Positions 8,964-18,210 are shown, counted from the first letter of the stretch. The stretch: DNA of 54,903 nucleotides from Clostridium sp. UBA2485 (GCF_002341865.1 NZ_DDOV01000112.1:47571-102473); one strand, 5' to 3'. A program made the numbers and translations. Notes: generated by a model from the letters alone, not told the origin.

Positions 8964-9855
8964 TTTGAAGCTCCTTTCCTTTTTTAACTACTTTTTTAGC
9001 AATGATATTCAATATAAATGTAAGTAAAAACAATACTGTTCCTACTGCAAAAATAGTTTGATATTCTATAGTCCCTCTTTGCACATCTCCCATTGCTATA
9101 TTAACCATATATCCTGTAATTGTTTGTATACTTTTAAGTGGATTTAAAGTTAATGATGGCCTAGATCCTGCTGCAATTGCGACTATCATAGTTTCTCCTA
9201 TTGCTCTTGAAATAGCTAATATAAAAGATGATATGATTCCTGATATTGCTCCTGGTATAACTATTTTTGTTACTACTTCCAATTTTGTTGCTCCTAATGC
9301 ATAAGCACCGTCTCTTACAGATGAAGATATAGAACTCATAGCATCCTCACTCAAAGATGAAATCATAGGTATAATCATTATTCCTACAGCAATTCCTGCA
9401 CTTAGAGCATTAAATATCTCTATGTTAGGAAAGATTCTTTGAAGTAAAGGTGTTATAAATGTCAGTGCAAAATATCCATAAACTATAGATGGTATACCCG
9501 CTAGAATTTCCACCATTGGTTTAATTATGTTTTTTACTTTTTTTGGTGCATATTCACTTAGATAAATTGCTGCTCCTAACCCTATAGGAATGGCAATTAT
9601 AATTGCAGTAACTCCAATTATTAATGTGCCGTTTAATAGTGGCATTATTCCAAAGTGCTTAGGTTCTAAAAGAGGAGTCCAACTCTTCTCTGTAAAAAAT
9701 CTTACAATTCCTATATCTTTAAAAAATATAAAAGATTCTTTAGATAAAATAACTATAATTACTACGGTTGTTAATACAGTTAATAATGTAAATCCCTGCA
9801 AAAACTTTTCTATTATGAACTCTTTTTTATTAATATTTCTCCTTTTAGATGACAT
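8956..9855 (-). CDS. pstC: Phosphate ABC transporter permease PstC
   Basis: The partner permease of PstA, 299 aa with about six membrane segments. The cytoplasmic EAA-type loop reads DGAYALGATKLEVVTKIVIP. It is separated from pstS by 213 nt that hold a stem-loop and a series of PhoP-box-like repeats. pstCAB-phoU may therefore have its own phosphate-controlled promoter in addition to read-through from pstS. Confidence 0.94.
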   Translation of the reverse strand: MSSKRRNINKKEFIIEKFLQGFTLLTVLTTVVIIVILSKESFIFFKDIGIVRFFTEKSWTPLLEPKHFGIMPLLNGTLIIGVTAIIIAIPIGLGAAIYLSEYAPKKVKNIIKPMVEILAGIPSIVYGYFALTFITPLLQRIFPNIEIFNALSAGIAVGIMIIPMISSLSEDAMSSISSSVRDGAYALGATKLEVVTKIVIPGAISGIISSFILAISRAIGETMIVAIAAGSRPSLTLNPLKSIQTITGYMVNIAMGDVQRGTIEYQTIFAVGTVLFLLTFILNIIAKKVVKKGKELQNV

Positions 9856-9909
9856 ATATTTTCCTCCTACAGTGTTCCTCGTGTTATTGATTTAATTATA
9901 TGGTTTTAA

Positions 9910-9958
9910 TGTTAACTTCCTTATAACTAATGTTAAGGCAAGGTTAACAGAATGTTAG
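9910..9958 (-). promoter_or_regulatory. PhoP-box-like direct repeats upstream of pstC
   Basis: Read on the minus strand, hexamers CTAACA, TTAACC and TTAACA follow one another with exactly 5-nt spacers (plus-strand starts at 9953, 9942 and 9931). A weaker TTATAA (9921) and another TTAACA (9910) continue the series. This matches the known PhoP box of Firmicutes, TT(A/C/T)ACA repeats every 11 bp. It ends 55 bp upstream of the pstC start. Confidence 0.7.
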
Positions 9959-10023
9959 CTTTTATTAATTTAACCTCAAATTAGACAATTTATTAAAATT
10001 TCTTTATTTTATAAATTAAAGGA

Positions 10024-10045
10024 GGGATAGCCTACAGGCTATCCC
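10024..10045 (-). terminator. Stem-loop between pstS and pstC (attenuator or processing site)
   Basis: On the minus strand GGGATAGCC / GGCTATCCC form a strong stem with a 4-nt loop, starting 23 nt after the pstS stop. The following T tract is weak (CTCCTTTAATTT). Partial termination or 3'-end stabilisation of the pstS message is therefore more likely than full termination. Confidence 0.6.
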
Positions 10046-10068
10046 CTTATTATTTATCTTTAACTAAT

Positions 10069-10998
10069 CTATTCTATCTTTCCTAATTCCACATTATAAT
10101 CTTCATCCGGTAACTCTACATACCCGATTTCTGATATAATAAATTTCCCTTCACTTAAATAGAACTTTAAGAATTCTTTAACTTCTTCTCTTTTTAATGA
10201 CTCATTATTTACATATAAAAATAATGGTCTTGATAATGGAGCATAGCTTCCATCTTTTATAGTTTCAAAACTAGGTTCAATTCCACCTTTGCCATTATCA
10301 ATTTTAACAGCCTTTAGCTTATCCTTATTTTCTTCATAATATGAATATCCAAAGAAGCCCATGGCATTTTTATTTCCTGCAACACCTTGTACTAAAGTAT
10401 TAGGGTCTGCATTAGGAGTTATATCCTGTCTTATTGCACCACTTTTTTTATTTATTTCTTCTGTAAAATAATCAAAAGTACCTGAATCCGTTCCTGGTGA
10501 ATAAAATTTAATTTCTTCTGCTGGCCATTCATTTCTTATATCCTTCCAAGTCTTGACCTTGCTATCAGGAGACCATATATTTTTTATCTCATCTACTGTT
10601 AAAGTATCTACCCATGTATTGTCCTTATTAACTGCTAGAGTAATTCCATCAAAGGCAATTTTAAAATCTGTGTAACTAACACCATTCTTTTCAGCCTCTG
10701 ACTTTTCTTTATCTTTAATTGCTCTTGAAGCGTCATTTATATCTGTTTCTTTAGTAACAAATCTTTTAAACCCTCCACCGGTTCCAGATATTCCAATAGG
10801 AATTTTAACATCTCTGTGAATTTTATTAAATTCTTCTGCCATTCCTTCTGTAATAGGTGCTACAGTTGAAGAACCATCAATTTTTATCTCTCCAGTTAGT
10901 GAAGATGAACTCTCTTTCTTACCGCAACCTATAAACACTCCTGTTAAAGTTACTACTAGTAAAGAAGTAAGTATAAGTTTAATTGATTGTCTTTTCAT
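10069..10998 (-). CDS. pstS: Phosphate-binding lipoprotein PstS
   Basis: The extracytoplasmic phosphate receptor of the Pst importer, 309 aa. A lipoprotein signal peptide ends at the lipobox VFIGC with C25 as the lipidated residue. The mature part has the phosphate-contact motifs DGSSTVAP (41-48), SGTGGGFKRF and PGTDSGTFDYF. It is first gene of the pst operon, preceded by PhoP-box-like repeats, and just downstream of the phoPR genes. The high expression expected of a binding protein fits the stem-loop that separates it from pstC. Confidence 0.95.
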   Translation of the reverse strand: MKRQSIKLILTSLLVVTLTGVFIGCGKKESSSSLTGEIKIDGSSTVAPITEGMAEEFNKIHRDVKIPIGISGTGGGFKRFVTKETDINDASRAIKDKEKSEAEKNGVSYTDFKIAFDGITLAVNKDNTWVDTLTVDEIKNIWSPDSKVKTWKDIRNEWPAEEIKFYSPGTDSGTFDYFTEEINKKSGAIRQDITPNADPNTLVQGVAGNKNAMGFFGYSYYEENKDKLKAVKIDNGKGGIEPSFETIKDGSYAPLSRPLFLYVNNESLKREEVKEFLKFYLSEGKFIISEIGYVELPDEDYNVELGKIE

Positions 10999-11092
10999 TT
11001 TGCTTCCTCCTAAATATATATGTTATTATTTCTTCCAAATTTTCCTTACAAGTTTATTTTATAGAGGTTTTATTAAGTAAGTTTTATCATCT

Positions 11093-11119
11093 TGTTAATT
11101 AAAATTTACTTAATGTTAA
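11093..11119 (-). promoter_or_regulatory. Probable PhoP box upstream of pstS
   Basis: Two TTAACA hexamers on the minus strand (plus-strand TGTTAA at 11093 and 11114) are 21 bp apart, two helical turns. Weaker AT-rich half-sites lie between and next to them. This is less regular than the series in front of pstC. Confidence 0.5.
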
Positions 11120-11151
11120 GTATTATTTACAATTAGAATCTAGCCTATGCA

Positions 11152-11343
11152 GTTGAGAATTGATAATGAATAATTATAGTAATTTATCCTTTATAAGAGA
11201 ATTCTTTTTGAAGCTACACAGTAGCTTCTTATAAAAAAAACTAGCAATATAATTGCTAGTAAAAAATATATTTAAAGAGATTAATTCATACAGAATTAAT
11301 CTCTATCTTAATTTTCAATTGTCCATTGTCAATTCTCAATTGA
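11152..11343. repeat. Full-length dispersed repeat with terminal inverted repeats (MITE-like)
   Basis: A 192-bp unit between pstS and phoR. The left end GTTGAGAATTGATAATG and the reverse complement of the right end, TTGAGAATTGACAATGG, are near-perfect inverted repeats. The interior holds the palindrome ACTAGCAAT-N3-ATTGCTAGT (11240-11260) and a second inverted repeat GAGATTAATTC / GAATTAATCTC. It abuts the phoR stop codon. Related or partial copies lie at 1-75 plus 1411-1453, 15521-15601 and 18419-18580. Confidence 0.6.
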
Positions 11344-11344
11344 T

Positions 11345-13036
11345 TTAACTATAAGGTATAGTTATAATAAATTTTGTTCCCTTGTTTAATTCACTTTCTA
11401 CAGATATATTACCGTTAAAACCTAACACAATATGTTTAACTATTGCAAGACCTAGCCCGGTTCCTCCCTTAGCTCTAGATCTGGCCTTATCCACTCTATA
11501 GAACCTCTCAAATAAGCGTGATATATGATCTCTAGATATTCCTATTCCTTTATCTTCTATCTCAATAATGCATTGATTATCTTTATAATATCTATTAATA
11601 ATAATCTCTTCACTTTCGGAATACTTAATTGCATTATCAACCAAATTAATAAGCATTTGTTTAAATTTATCACTGTCTCCAACTAAATTAGGAACTTTTT
11701 CTCCTTTTATTACAATGTTTACATCTTTCTTATCCCCTACATTTCTCATAAGAGCATCAACATGAGAGATTATTCTATTTACATCAACTATTTCTTTTTT
11801 AAAGTCTTTTTGTAATTCAATATCAGAAAGAATTAATATGTCAGATATAAGCCTAGTAAGCCTATCCGCTTCCTCTTCAATTATATCTAAAAACTTATCT
11901 CTAGTTTCTATATCATCAACATATCTTAAAGTTTCTGTAAATCCTTTAATAGAAGTTAAAGGTGTTTTTAATTCATGAGACACATTAGCTACAAATTCCG
12001 TTCTGACATTTTCTAATTTTTTAACATCTGTCACATCCTGTATTACAGCTACTTTACCAATATGATGATTTCTATTTATAATATCTGCAGTTCTAACTCT
12101 TAAATATGCTTCTTTAGGGTAATCTATTTTAACTTCTTTATAATGATCATCTATATCCTTAAAAATCATACTTATATCAAAATTTTTGGAGATTGTGTTT
12201 ATATTTTTGCCTATAACATCTTCATTAATTCCAAAAATTTTTTCCGTATATGCATTAACTATAATTATATTATCATTAATATCTATAGCAATAACTCCAC
12301 TATCCATACTTTGAAGTATAGCAGATAATCTATTTTGTTTTTCTTTAACTTCATTTAAACTATATTCTAGTTTATTTGCCATTTTATTAAAGCTTGCACC
12401 TAGCTGTCCTATTTCATCCTTAGAAGTCACCTTAACCCTTCTATCCAACTCACCTTGTGCTATCATAGAAGTAGTATTTTCCAAGTCCATAATAGGTTTT
12501 ACGATTATATAAGACAACTTTGAGGAAACCCATATTGTAATTAGGAGTATAACTCCTACTACAGTTACATAAGTGAATATATATGTTTTATCCTCACCGT
12601 TAATTCCTTTAACTGGTTGAGAAGTTCTTATAATATAATTGTCAAATTTTGATGCATAATAAACAGTATCTATATCTAAACTTTTACTAACTCTTACTCC
12701 ATAACCTTCACCACTAACTAATGCATCTTTAAATTCTGATCTTTCTTTATGATTTTCTAAATTATTTTTATCTACTTTAGAATCAAACTTTACATTTCCT
12801 TCGATATCTAGTATTGTAACTCTTATATTTAAATCATCAAGTTTCTTAAACAATGCTTTATTATTATCAATTTCATTAACTTTAATAAACTCCATTATAA
12901 TTCCATTATAGTTTTTTAAATTTTCTTTTACATTTTCCTGTCTTTGATAATTTAATATAGTTATAAATAAAACTGTCACAAATCCAAAAATAAATATCAT
13001 GGAAGATAAAATATAAAACATTAATTTCTTCTTCAT
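11345..13036 (-). CDS. phoR: Phosphate sensor histidine kinase PhoR
   Basis: A membrane histidine kinase that phosphorylates PhoP under phosphate limitation, 563 aa. In order: TM1 (about 7-27), an extracytoplasmic sensor region of about 125 residues, TM2 (about 152-172), HAMP, PAS (about 235-340), HisKA with the H-box NVSHELKTPLTS, then a HATPase domain with N-box LVDNAIKYS, DKGIGIS and GGTGLGLAI. All kinase motifs are intact. It is 9 nt downstream of phoP. Placement beside pst supports PhoR rather than another PAS kinase (WalK is the main alternative). Confidence 0.9.
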   Translation of the reverse strand: MKKKLMFYILSSMIFIFGFVTVLFITILNYQRQENVKENLKNYNGIIMEFIKVNEIDNNKALFKKLDDLNIRVTILDIEGNVKFDSKVDKNNLENHKERSEFKDALVSGEGYGVRVSKSLDIDTVYYASKFDNYIIRTSQPVKGINGEDKTYIFTYVTVVGVILLITIWVSSKLSYIIVKPIMDLENTTSMIAQGELDRRVKVTSKDEIGQLGASFNKMANKLEYSLNEVKEKQNRLSAILQSMDSGVIAIDINDNIIIVNAYTEKIFGINEDVIGKNINTISKNFDISMIFKDIDDHYKEVKIDYPKEAYLRVRTADIINRNHHIGKVAVIQDVTDVKKLENVRTEFVANVSHELKTPLTSIKGFTETLRYVDDIETRDKFLDIIEEEADRLTRLISDILILSDIELQKDFKKEIVDVNRIISHVDALMRNVGDKKDVNIVIKGEKVPNLVGDSDKFKQMLINLVDNAIKYSESEEIIINRYYKDNQCIIEIEDKGIGISRDHISRLFERFYRVDKARSRAKGGTGLGLAIVKHIVLGFNGNISVESELNKGTKFIITIPYS

Positions 13037-13045
13037 GGGATTAGT

Positions 13046-13750
13046 TTACTCACTTCCCTCAGAATAGTTGAATTTATATCCTATTCCTCTTATTGTTTGA
13101 ATAAACACAGGATTTTTATCATTACTCTCAATCTTTTGTCTTAAATGCCTTACATGAACATCTACAGTTCGAGTTTCCCCTACATACTCATAGCCCCATA
13201 TTTTATCCAAAAGAAAGTCTCTAGTCATAACCCTTCCACGATTTTTAATAAGTATCTCTAAAAGTTCAAATTCTTTTAAAGTAAGCTCTACTTTTTCTCC
13301 ATTTCTCTTTACTTCATGCTTTTCAAAATCTATAACTACATCACCAAATTTGAAATTATTATCCTCATATTTTACTACAGTTCTTCTAAGAATAGCTTTA
13401 ACTCTTGCCATAAGTTCTCTAACAGAAAAAGGTTTTGTTATATAATCATCTGCGCCAAGTTCTAAGCCTAATATTTTATCTAGTTCCTCACTCTTTGCAG
13501 TAATCATTATGATTGGCATAGAAGAGATGATTGGTTCCTTTCTAATTTCCTTACAAACTTCAAGTCCATCCATTCCTGGAAGCATTAAATCTAATAAAAG
13601 TAGATCAGGCATTTTTTCTTTTGCAATTTTTAAGCCTAGGTCTCCAGTATTAGCTGTTAAAACTTTATATCCATTTTTCTCAAGATTAAACTTTATAAGC
13701 TCAACTATATGCTCCTCATCATCTACTACTAAAATTTTTTTTTCTGCCAT
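13046..13750 (-). CDS. phoP: Phosphate response regulator PhoP (OmpR family)
   Basis: A 234-aa OmpR-type regulator. The receiver domain has acidic pocket D10-D11, phospho-acceptor D54 (LLLDLMLPG) and K in ITKPF. The C-terminal winged helix ends TVDVHVRHLRQKI...QTIRGIGYKF. I place the start at 13750 (MAEKKILVVDD) because GGAGGAAAA lies just upstream. The frame continues open for 30 more codons to 13840, overlapping pgeF, but those codons do not resemble a receiver N terminus. It is probably co-transcribed with pgeF and phoR. Confidence 0.93.
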   Translation of the reverse strand: MAEKKILVVDDEEHIVELIKFNLEKNGYKVLTANTGDLGLKIAKEKMPDLLLLDLMLPGMDGLEVCKEIRKEPIISSMPIIMITAKSEELDKILGLELGADDYITKPFSVRELMARVKAILRRTVVKYEDNNFKFGDVVIDFEKHEVKRNGEKVELTLKEFELLEILIKNRGRVMTRDFLLDKIWGYEYVGETRTVDVHVRHLRQKIESNDKNPVFIQTIRGIGYKFNYSEGSE

Positions 13751-13763
13751 AAGTTTTCCTCCA

Positions 13764-14483
13764 TTATTCAATATATACAAAAGAAAATAATCTTCCCTCT
13801 TTTTCATGTTCTTTTCTATAAGAATACAACTTATATTCACTATTACAATAAGTGCATATATCTGCAGAATAAATATTATCTTTTTTAATATTTAAGTTTG
13901 TAAGCTGTACCCGTATGCATTCTTGTAAATTTAAATATCGTCCATTACTTATATTTTCATATTTGTAAATGGGAAGGGCTTTAAATTTTTCTATTAATTC
14001 TTCACTTACCTCATAACAACATTCTTTATTATGAGGTCCTATATATACTTTTAAATCCTCTTCATTACAGCCATATTCTTTAATGATTTTTTCTATAGTT
14101 TTTGTAACAATAAGATTAAATGTACCTTTCCATCCACTGTGTATTGCTGCTACTACTTTCTTTTTATTATCTACAATTATTACAGGTACACAATCTGCTG
14201 TGAAAATTCCTATTGCTGTTTTATTCTTAGAGGTTATAATACTATCTCCATCTAAATTAGTTATATTGTCATTTTCATAAATATGAACTATATCACTATG
14301 AATTTGATTTAGATAAATAACCTCGTCTAATTTAAATAAATCTTTTAGATTGTTTAAATTATTCTGTCCTTCTTTTGTTCTTTTATTAAAGTTTAAATTA
14401 TTTTTTGATGTTGAAAAAACTATATTTATATTTTCTTCTTTATATGTTACAAATTCATAATCACTAATATTTAGCTTTGCCAT
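13764..14483 (-). CDS. pgeF: PgeF/YlmD-family (multi-copper-oxidase-like laccase domain) purine nucleoside enzyme
   Basis: A 239-aa member of the YfiH/YlmD/LACC1 family. Members were described first as laccases or polyphenol oxidases and later as purine nucleoside phosphorylase/deaminases; E. coli YfiH edits peptidoglycan. The conserved metal-site residues are visible in AIHSGWKGT and GPHNKECCYEV, plus the C-terminal SADICTYC. The start follows AGGAGGG by 5 nt. It ends 14 nt before phoP and heads an apparent pgeF-phoP-phoR operon. Which reaction matters here cannot be judged from sequence. Confidence 0.85.
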   Translation of the reverse strand: MAKLNISDYEFVTYKEENINIVFSTSKNNLNFNKRTKEGQNNLNNLKDLFKLDEVIYLNQIHSDIVHIYENDNITNLDGDSIITSKNKTAIGIFTADCVPVIIVDNKKKVVAAIHSGWKGTFNLIVTKTIEKIIKEYGCNEEDLKVYIGPHNKECCYEVSEELIEKFKALPIYKYENISNGRYLNLQECIRVQLTNLNIKKDNIYSADICTYCNSEYKLYSYRKEHEKEGRLFSFVYIE

Positions 14484-14610
14484 GTTGACCCTCCTAATTT
14501 CTACTTTGATAATATCACTTAAAGTAATATACTGTAACAGTTTCCTCTATTTTTTAACTTGTATTTAACATAAAATTTTCAGATTTCATCTAAAACTTTA
14601 CATAGAAAAA

Positions 14611-14639
14611 AAGTAAAATACTTTTTAAGTATTCTACTT
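14611..14639 (-). terminator. Terminator of nrdR
   Basis: On the minus strand AAGTAGAATACTT / AAGTATTTTACTT form a stem that overlaps the nrdR stop codon and is followed by a TTTTTTT tract. Confidence 0.7.
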
Positions 14640-15089
14640 ATGACTCATAAGATTTCTAATTTCATGCATAAAAGTATTTATGTCTTCAAATTGCCTGTAT
14701 ACAGAAGCAAATCTAACATAAGCAACTTCATCGATAGTTTTTAACTTTTCTAGCACCATTTCACCTATATCCTCTGAGCTAATTTCTGTAATCATTTTAT
14801 TGTTTAAAGATTTCTCTATATCATTGGTTATATTTTCAATTACAGCTCTGGATACCGGTCTTTTTTGGCAAGCAATAACTAATCCCCTTATTATTTTATC
14901 TCTGTTGAAAAACTCTCTATTTAAATCCCTTTTAATGACTAATACCGGAATATCTTCTATCTTTTCATAGGTGGTATATCGTTTGTTACAGCGAAGGCAT
15001 TCTCTTCTTCTTCTTATTGCAACATTATCATCAGTGGATCTTGAGTCAACTACTTTACTTTCTTCACCGCTACAAAATGGACATTTCAC
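14634..15089 (-). CDS. nrdR: Transcriptional repressor NrdR
   Basis: A 151-aa zinc-finger/ATP-cone repressor of ribonucleotide reductase genes. The N-terminal zinc ribbon has C3-x2-C6 and C31-x2-C34. The ATP-cone domain (about 47-137) starts VLVIKRDLNREFFNRDKI, binds (d)ATP and controls DNA binding. Length and motifs are textbook. It lies between ylmC and pgeF, an order common in Clostridium. Confidence 0.96.
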   Translation of the reverse strand: MKCPFCSGEESKVVDSRSTDDNVAIRRRRECLRCNKRYTTYEKIEDIPVLVIKRDLNREFFNRDKIIRGLVIACQKRPVSRAVIENITNDIEKSLNNKMITEISSEDIGEMVLEKLKTIDEVAYVRFASVYRQFEDINTFMHEIRNLMSHK

Positions 15090-15174
15090 TTATCTTCACT
15101 ACCTTTTTAAAGAATTTTATATAGTTAATTATACACATATTTTGATAAAATTCCATAAAAAAATAAAATATCTC

Positions 15175-15441
15175 TTATTCTTCCATTATATCTATATATC
15201 CTTCTCCATCAACTAGTATTACATCAATACCTATTTTTCTAATATTTTCCCAAGGAATTTCAATATCACTACTTTTATTAAACCATCCACCTTTTTCTTG
15301 AGAAGGTATTACAATTGACAATACTCTATAAACTTCACAGTCTATTTTTAAATCTTTTATATATCCAAGTTTTGATCCTGAATTTATATCTATAACTTCC
15401 ATCATCTTTAAACTATTTATTGCATACATTGTGTTTTCCAT
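15175..15441 (-). CDS. YlmC/YmxH-family PRC-barrel sporulation-associated protein
   Basis: An 88-aa single PRC-barrel protein (SLKMMEVIDINSGSKLGYIKDLKID; IPWENIRKIGIDVILVDGEGYI). The family is regularly found downstream of sigE/sigG in endospore formers, but its role is not settled. The stop precedes nrdR by 85 nt. Context after sigG supports the assignment. Confidence 0.85.
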   Translation of the reverse strand: MENTMYAINSLKMMEVIDINSGSKLGYIKDLKIDCEVYRVLSIVIPSQEKGGWFNKSSDIEIPWENIRKIGIDVILVDGEGYIDIMEE

Positions 15442-15799
15442 AATATCCTCCCATATTTTTTTCTCTATGCTAATATATATTTTAAAGTAAAATATATATT
15501 CTTATGAATCTAAAATAAAATAATTAATTAAAGAAATTAGTTTAATTAAAACTAATTTCCACCACAATTATAAATTTTCTATTTTTAATTCTCCATTGAT
15601 CAAAGCTGTGACTTGAAATATTTAAAGATATATCTATACATTATTTTAAAAATAGTTTATATATACAAAATTTCTCAACTTACTAACTGGTTATTTTTGA
15701 ATATGCTTTATTTAATAAGCTTGTACTTAGAAACTGATTAATTTTTAGCCTTTACAGATTTTTATCAAGCTTTTAATAATATCTTTAATAAGAAAAAAC
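15442..15799. other. Intergenic region between ylmC and sigG
   Basis: About 360 bp without a gene. It contains a partial dispersed repeat (15521-15601) and, at the right edge, the sigG terminator. The rest is AT-rich and should include the ylmC promoter; I cannot place it with confidence. Confidence 0.4.
15521..15601. repeat. Partial copy of the dispersed intergenic repeat
   Basis: Right-arm part only: inverted repeat GAAATTAGTTT / AAACTAATTTC, then ACAATTAT, then TTTTTAATTCTCCATTGAT. The motif order is the same as in 1-75/1411-1453 and in the right half of 11152-11343. Confidence 0.45.
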
Positions 15800-15817
15800 A
15801 GAGCCTATATAGGCTCT
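15793..15817 (-). terminator. Terminator of sigG
   Basis: A perfect 18-bp palindrome AGAGCCTATATAGGCTCT (15800-15817) directly abuts the sigG stop and is followed by TTTTTT on the minus strand. Confidence 0.85.
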
Positions 15818-16591
15818 TTAAACATATTTCCTCATATGCTTTAACGCTGTCTTTTCTAATCGTGATACCTGTGCTTGAGAAATACCTATCTCATCTGCTA
15901 CCTCCATTTGAGTTCTTCCATCAAAGAATCTTAAATTTAATATTAATTTTTCTCTATCACTTAATTTTTTCATAGCTTCTTTTATAGATATATTTTCAAG
16001 CCAACTATCATCTAAATTCTTATTATCACTAATTTGATCCATAACATAGATAGCATCTCCACCATCATGATAAATTGGTTCAAACAAAGAAACTGGATCT
16101 TGAATAGCATCAAGTGCAAAAACTACTTCTTCTCTTGATACTTGAAGCTCTTTTGCTATTTGTGAAACAGTAGGTTCTTTATTATCTTTATTAACTAATC
16201 TATCTCTAACTTGAAGTGCTTTATATGCAATATCTCTAAGTGATCTACTAACTCTTATAGAATTATTATCTCTTAAATATCGCCTTATTTCACCAATAAT
16301 CATTGGAACAGCATAAGTAGAAAACTTAACGTTTTGGCTTAAATCAAAATTGTCAATGGCTTTAATTAATCCTATACATCCTACTTGAAATAAATCGTCA
16401 ACATTTTCTCCCCTATTGTTAAAACGTTGAATAACGCTAAGTACCAGTCTTAAATTTCCTTTTATAAATTTTTCTCTGGATTCTTCATCTCCATCCTTCA
16501 TTTTTAAAAGCAATTCCTTCATTTCCTTTTCTTTTAAAACTGGTAGTTTTGACGTGTTTACCCCACATATTTCTACTTTGTTTATCATCAT
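15818..16591 (-). CDS. sigG: Late forespore sigma factor SigG
   Basis: An RNA polymerase sigma-70 family factor active in the engulfed forespore, 257 aa. The diagnostic N terminus (NKVEICGVNTSKLPVL) closely matches Bacillus SigG. Region 2 is LRLVLSVIQRFNNRGENVDDLFQVGCIGL and region 4 ends GISQAQVSRLEKTALKHM. It lies 75 nt downstream of sigE, as in other endospore formers. It may be transcribed both from spoIIGA-sigE read-through and from its own forespore promoter in the gap (not resolved). Confidence 0.97.
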   Translation of the reverse strand: MMINKVEICGVNTSKLPVLKEKEMKELLLKMKDGDEESREKFIKGNLRLVLSVIQRFNNRGENVDDLFQVGCIGLIKAIDNFDLSQNVKFSTYAVPMIIGEIRRYLRDNNSIRVSRSLRDIAYKALQVRDRLVNKDNKEPTVSQIAKELQVSREEVVFALDAIQDPVSLFEPIYHDGGDAIYVMDQISDNKNLDDSWLENISIKEAMKKLSDREKLILNLRFFDGRTQMEVADEIGISQAQVSRLEKTALKHMRKYV

Positions 16592-16666
16592 AAGGTCACC
16601 ATTCCCTTCAGAGTAATTGCATTTTAATTATCTCCTTATGTGATAACTTTTATACTAAGGACAACT

Positions 16667-17392
16667 TTACAACATTTTATTAATTTCTTTTTTCAACCTT
16701 TTAATAATTCTTTTTTCTAATCTAGAAATATATGATTGTGATATACCAAGTATATCCGCTACTTCCTTTTGGGTTTTTTCTGCATATCCATTAAGGCCAA
16801 ATCTCAACTCAACAATTTCTTTTTCTCTATCATTTAATTTTTCCATTGCTAAAACCAATAATTGCTTGTCAACCTCATCTTCAATAAGGTTGTAAACTAC
16901 ATCACTTTCAGTACCTAATATATCCGATAATAAAAGTTCATTTCCATCCCAATCAATATTTAGTGGTTCATAAAATGATATTTCTGTCTTGATTTTACTA
17001 TTTCTCCTTAAATACATAAGTATTTCATTTTCGATACATCTTGAAGCATATGTAGCAAGCTTAATCTTCTTTTCAGGATCAAATGTATTTACAGCTTTAA
17101 TAAGCCCTATAGTACCTACAGAAATTAAATCTTCTACGTTCACTCCTGTATTTTCAAACTTTCTAGCAATATATACAACTAGTCTTAAATTTCTTTCTAT
17201 AAGTGTAGCTCTAATGCTTTCATCTCCTAAAACTAAATCCTGTACTAACTTATCTTCCTCTTCCTTAGTAAGCGGTGGGGGTAATGCATCATTTCCTCCT
17301 ATATAATAAACCTTTTTATAAAAAATTTTTATTTTGCCTAACAAGCTGCTTAATCCACTTATTAATTTATTGAAAAAGACTTTAATTTTCAC
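16667..17392 (-). CDS. sigE: Early mother-cell sigma factor SigE (pro-protein)
   Basis: A 241-aa sigma factor made as inactive pro-SigE. The first about 27 residues are a basic, hydrophobic pro-sequence (KVFFNKLISGLSSLLGKI) followed by VYYIGG-DALPPPL, where the SpoIIGA protease cuts in Bacillus. Region 2 is LRLVVYIARKFENTGVNVEDLISVGTIGL, and the DNA-binding helix is GISQSYISRLEKRIIKRLKKE. It starts 14 nt after the spoIIGA stop, so the protease and its substrate are co-expressed. Confidence 0.97.
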   Translation of the reverse strand: MKIKVFFNKLISGLSSLLGKIKIFYKKVYYIGGNDALPPPLTKEEEDKLVQDLVLGDESIRATLIERNLRLVVYIARKFENTGVNVEDLISVGTIGLIKAVNTFDPEKKIKLATYASRCIENEILMYLRRNSKIKTEISFYEPLNIDWDGNELLLSDILGTESDVVYNLIEDEVDKQLLVLAMEKLNDREKEIVELRFGLNGYAEKTQKEVADILGISQSYISRLEKRIIKRLKKEINKML

Positions 17393-17406
17393 TTAAATAC
17401 CCCCGT

Positions 17407-18210
17407 TCAAATTATTATGCCTCTTGGCAATAGTGCATTATAGTCATTGTATTTACTAAGTTTATTATCACAAAAAGCTATAATTGCATCTTTTAAAATT
17501 ACATTTTCATCAAAAATAATACTAACACTATCAGGTTTAAATCCCTCTAGCTTTCCATCTTTCCCGTTTACCACTGAATAACCTATTAGATATTTTACAT
17601 AACTGTTTAATTCCAATTCCTTTAAAGCATCTTTCTCTACTATAATTACTGGTAAATTAGTAATAGGCTCTCTTAATTCATTACCTGTATCTAAAAATCC
17701 TTTAACCCTTAACTTTTGATTATTAACAGAGATATCAATAGTACAAATATAGTTGTATAATATTTTTCTATCTTTTATGTATACTACAACTCTGTTAATA
17801 ATTAAGTATAGAATCATTATAGCTAATGCTAATTTTTCATAATTAAATTTAAACATAGAATGAGTAAATAATAAATTAGGATCATTGTTTAGTGAAAAGT
17901 AATAGGTAGTTCCCGCAAGCAACATAGAATAAAGTATATAAATTAAAGTACCTTTAATGCAGATTAATTTGCTTTCTTTTCTTAAGCAAATTATTATCAT
18001 TATAAAAGCAATGATTACATTAACTAATTTACTTTTAAGAAACATAAGTCTTGGAATAAACATCACCAAAACATACAGACTTCCAAAAGCTGCTGCAATG
18101 ATCTCTTTTGTAAACTTTGTTTTCTTCTTTATAGTTTGAAGAGTAATACATAAGATGAATAAATTAACTAAAAAATTTTTAAATAAAATTTCATCTAAAT
18201 AAATAACCAA
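17407..18210 (-). CDS. spoIIGA: Sporulation sigma-E processing aspartic protease SpoIIGA
   Basis: A membrane aspartic protease that cleaves pro-SigE after a signal from the forespore. I choose the TTG at 18210 (MVIYLDEILFKNFLVN): it follows AGAGGAGG at good spacing and aligns with the MKIYLD-type start of the family. A frame to 18294 is open but adds 28 atypical residues. Five hydrophobic segments occupy the N-terminal half. The active-site motif is GFLDTGNEL (D-T-G), followed by ILPRGIII-type C-terminal residues (LLPRGIII). Operon: spoIIGA-sigE. Confidence 0.93.
   Translation of the reverse strand: MVIYLDEILFKNFLVNLFILCITLQTIKKKTKFTKEIIAAAFGSLYVLVMFIPRLMFLKSKLVNVIIAFIMIIICLRKESKLICIKGTLIYILYSMLLAGTTYYFSLNNDPNLLFTHSMFKFNYEKLALAIMILYLIINRVVVYIKDRKILYNYICTIDISVNNQKLRVKGFLDTGNELREPITNLPVIIVEKDALKELELNSYVKYLIGYSVVNGKDGKLEGFKPDSVSIIFDENVILKDAIIAFCDNKLSKYNDYNALLPRGIII

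Noticed and set aside
13751..13840. Longer PhoP start giving 264 aa
   Set aside because: The added residues are not receiver-like and overlap pgeF; a good ribosome binding site sits before the shorter start.
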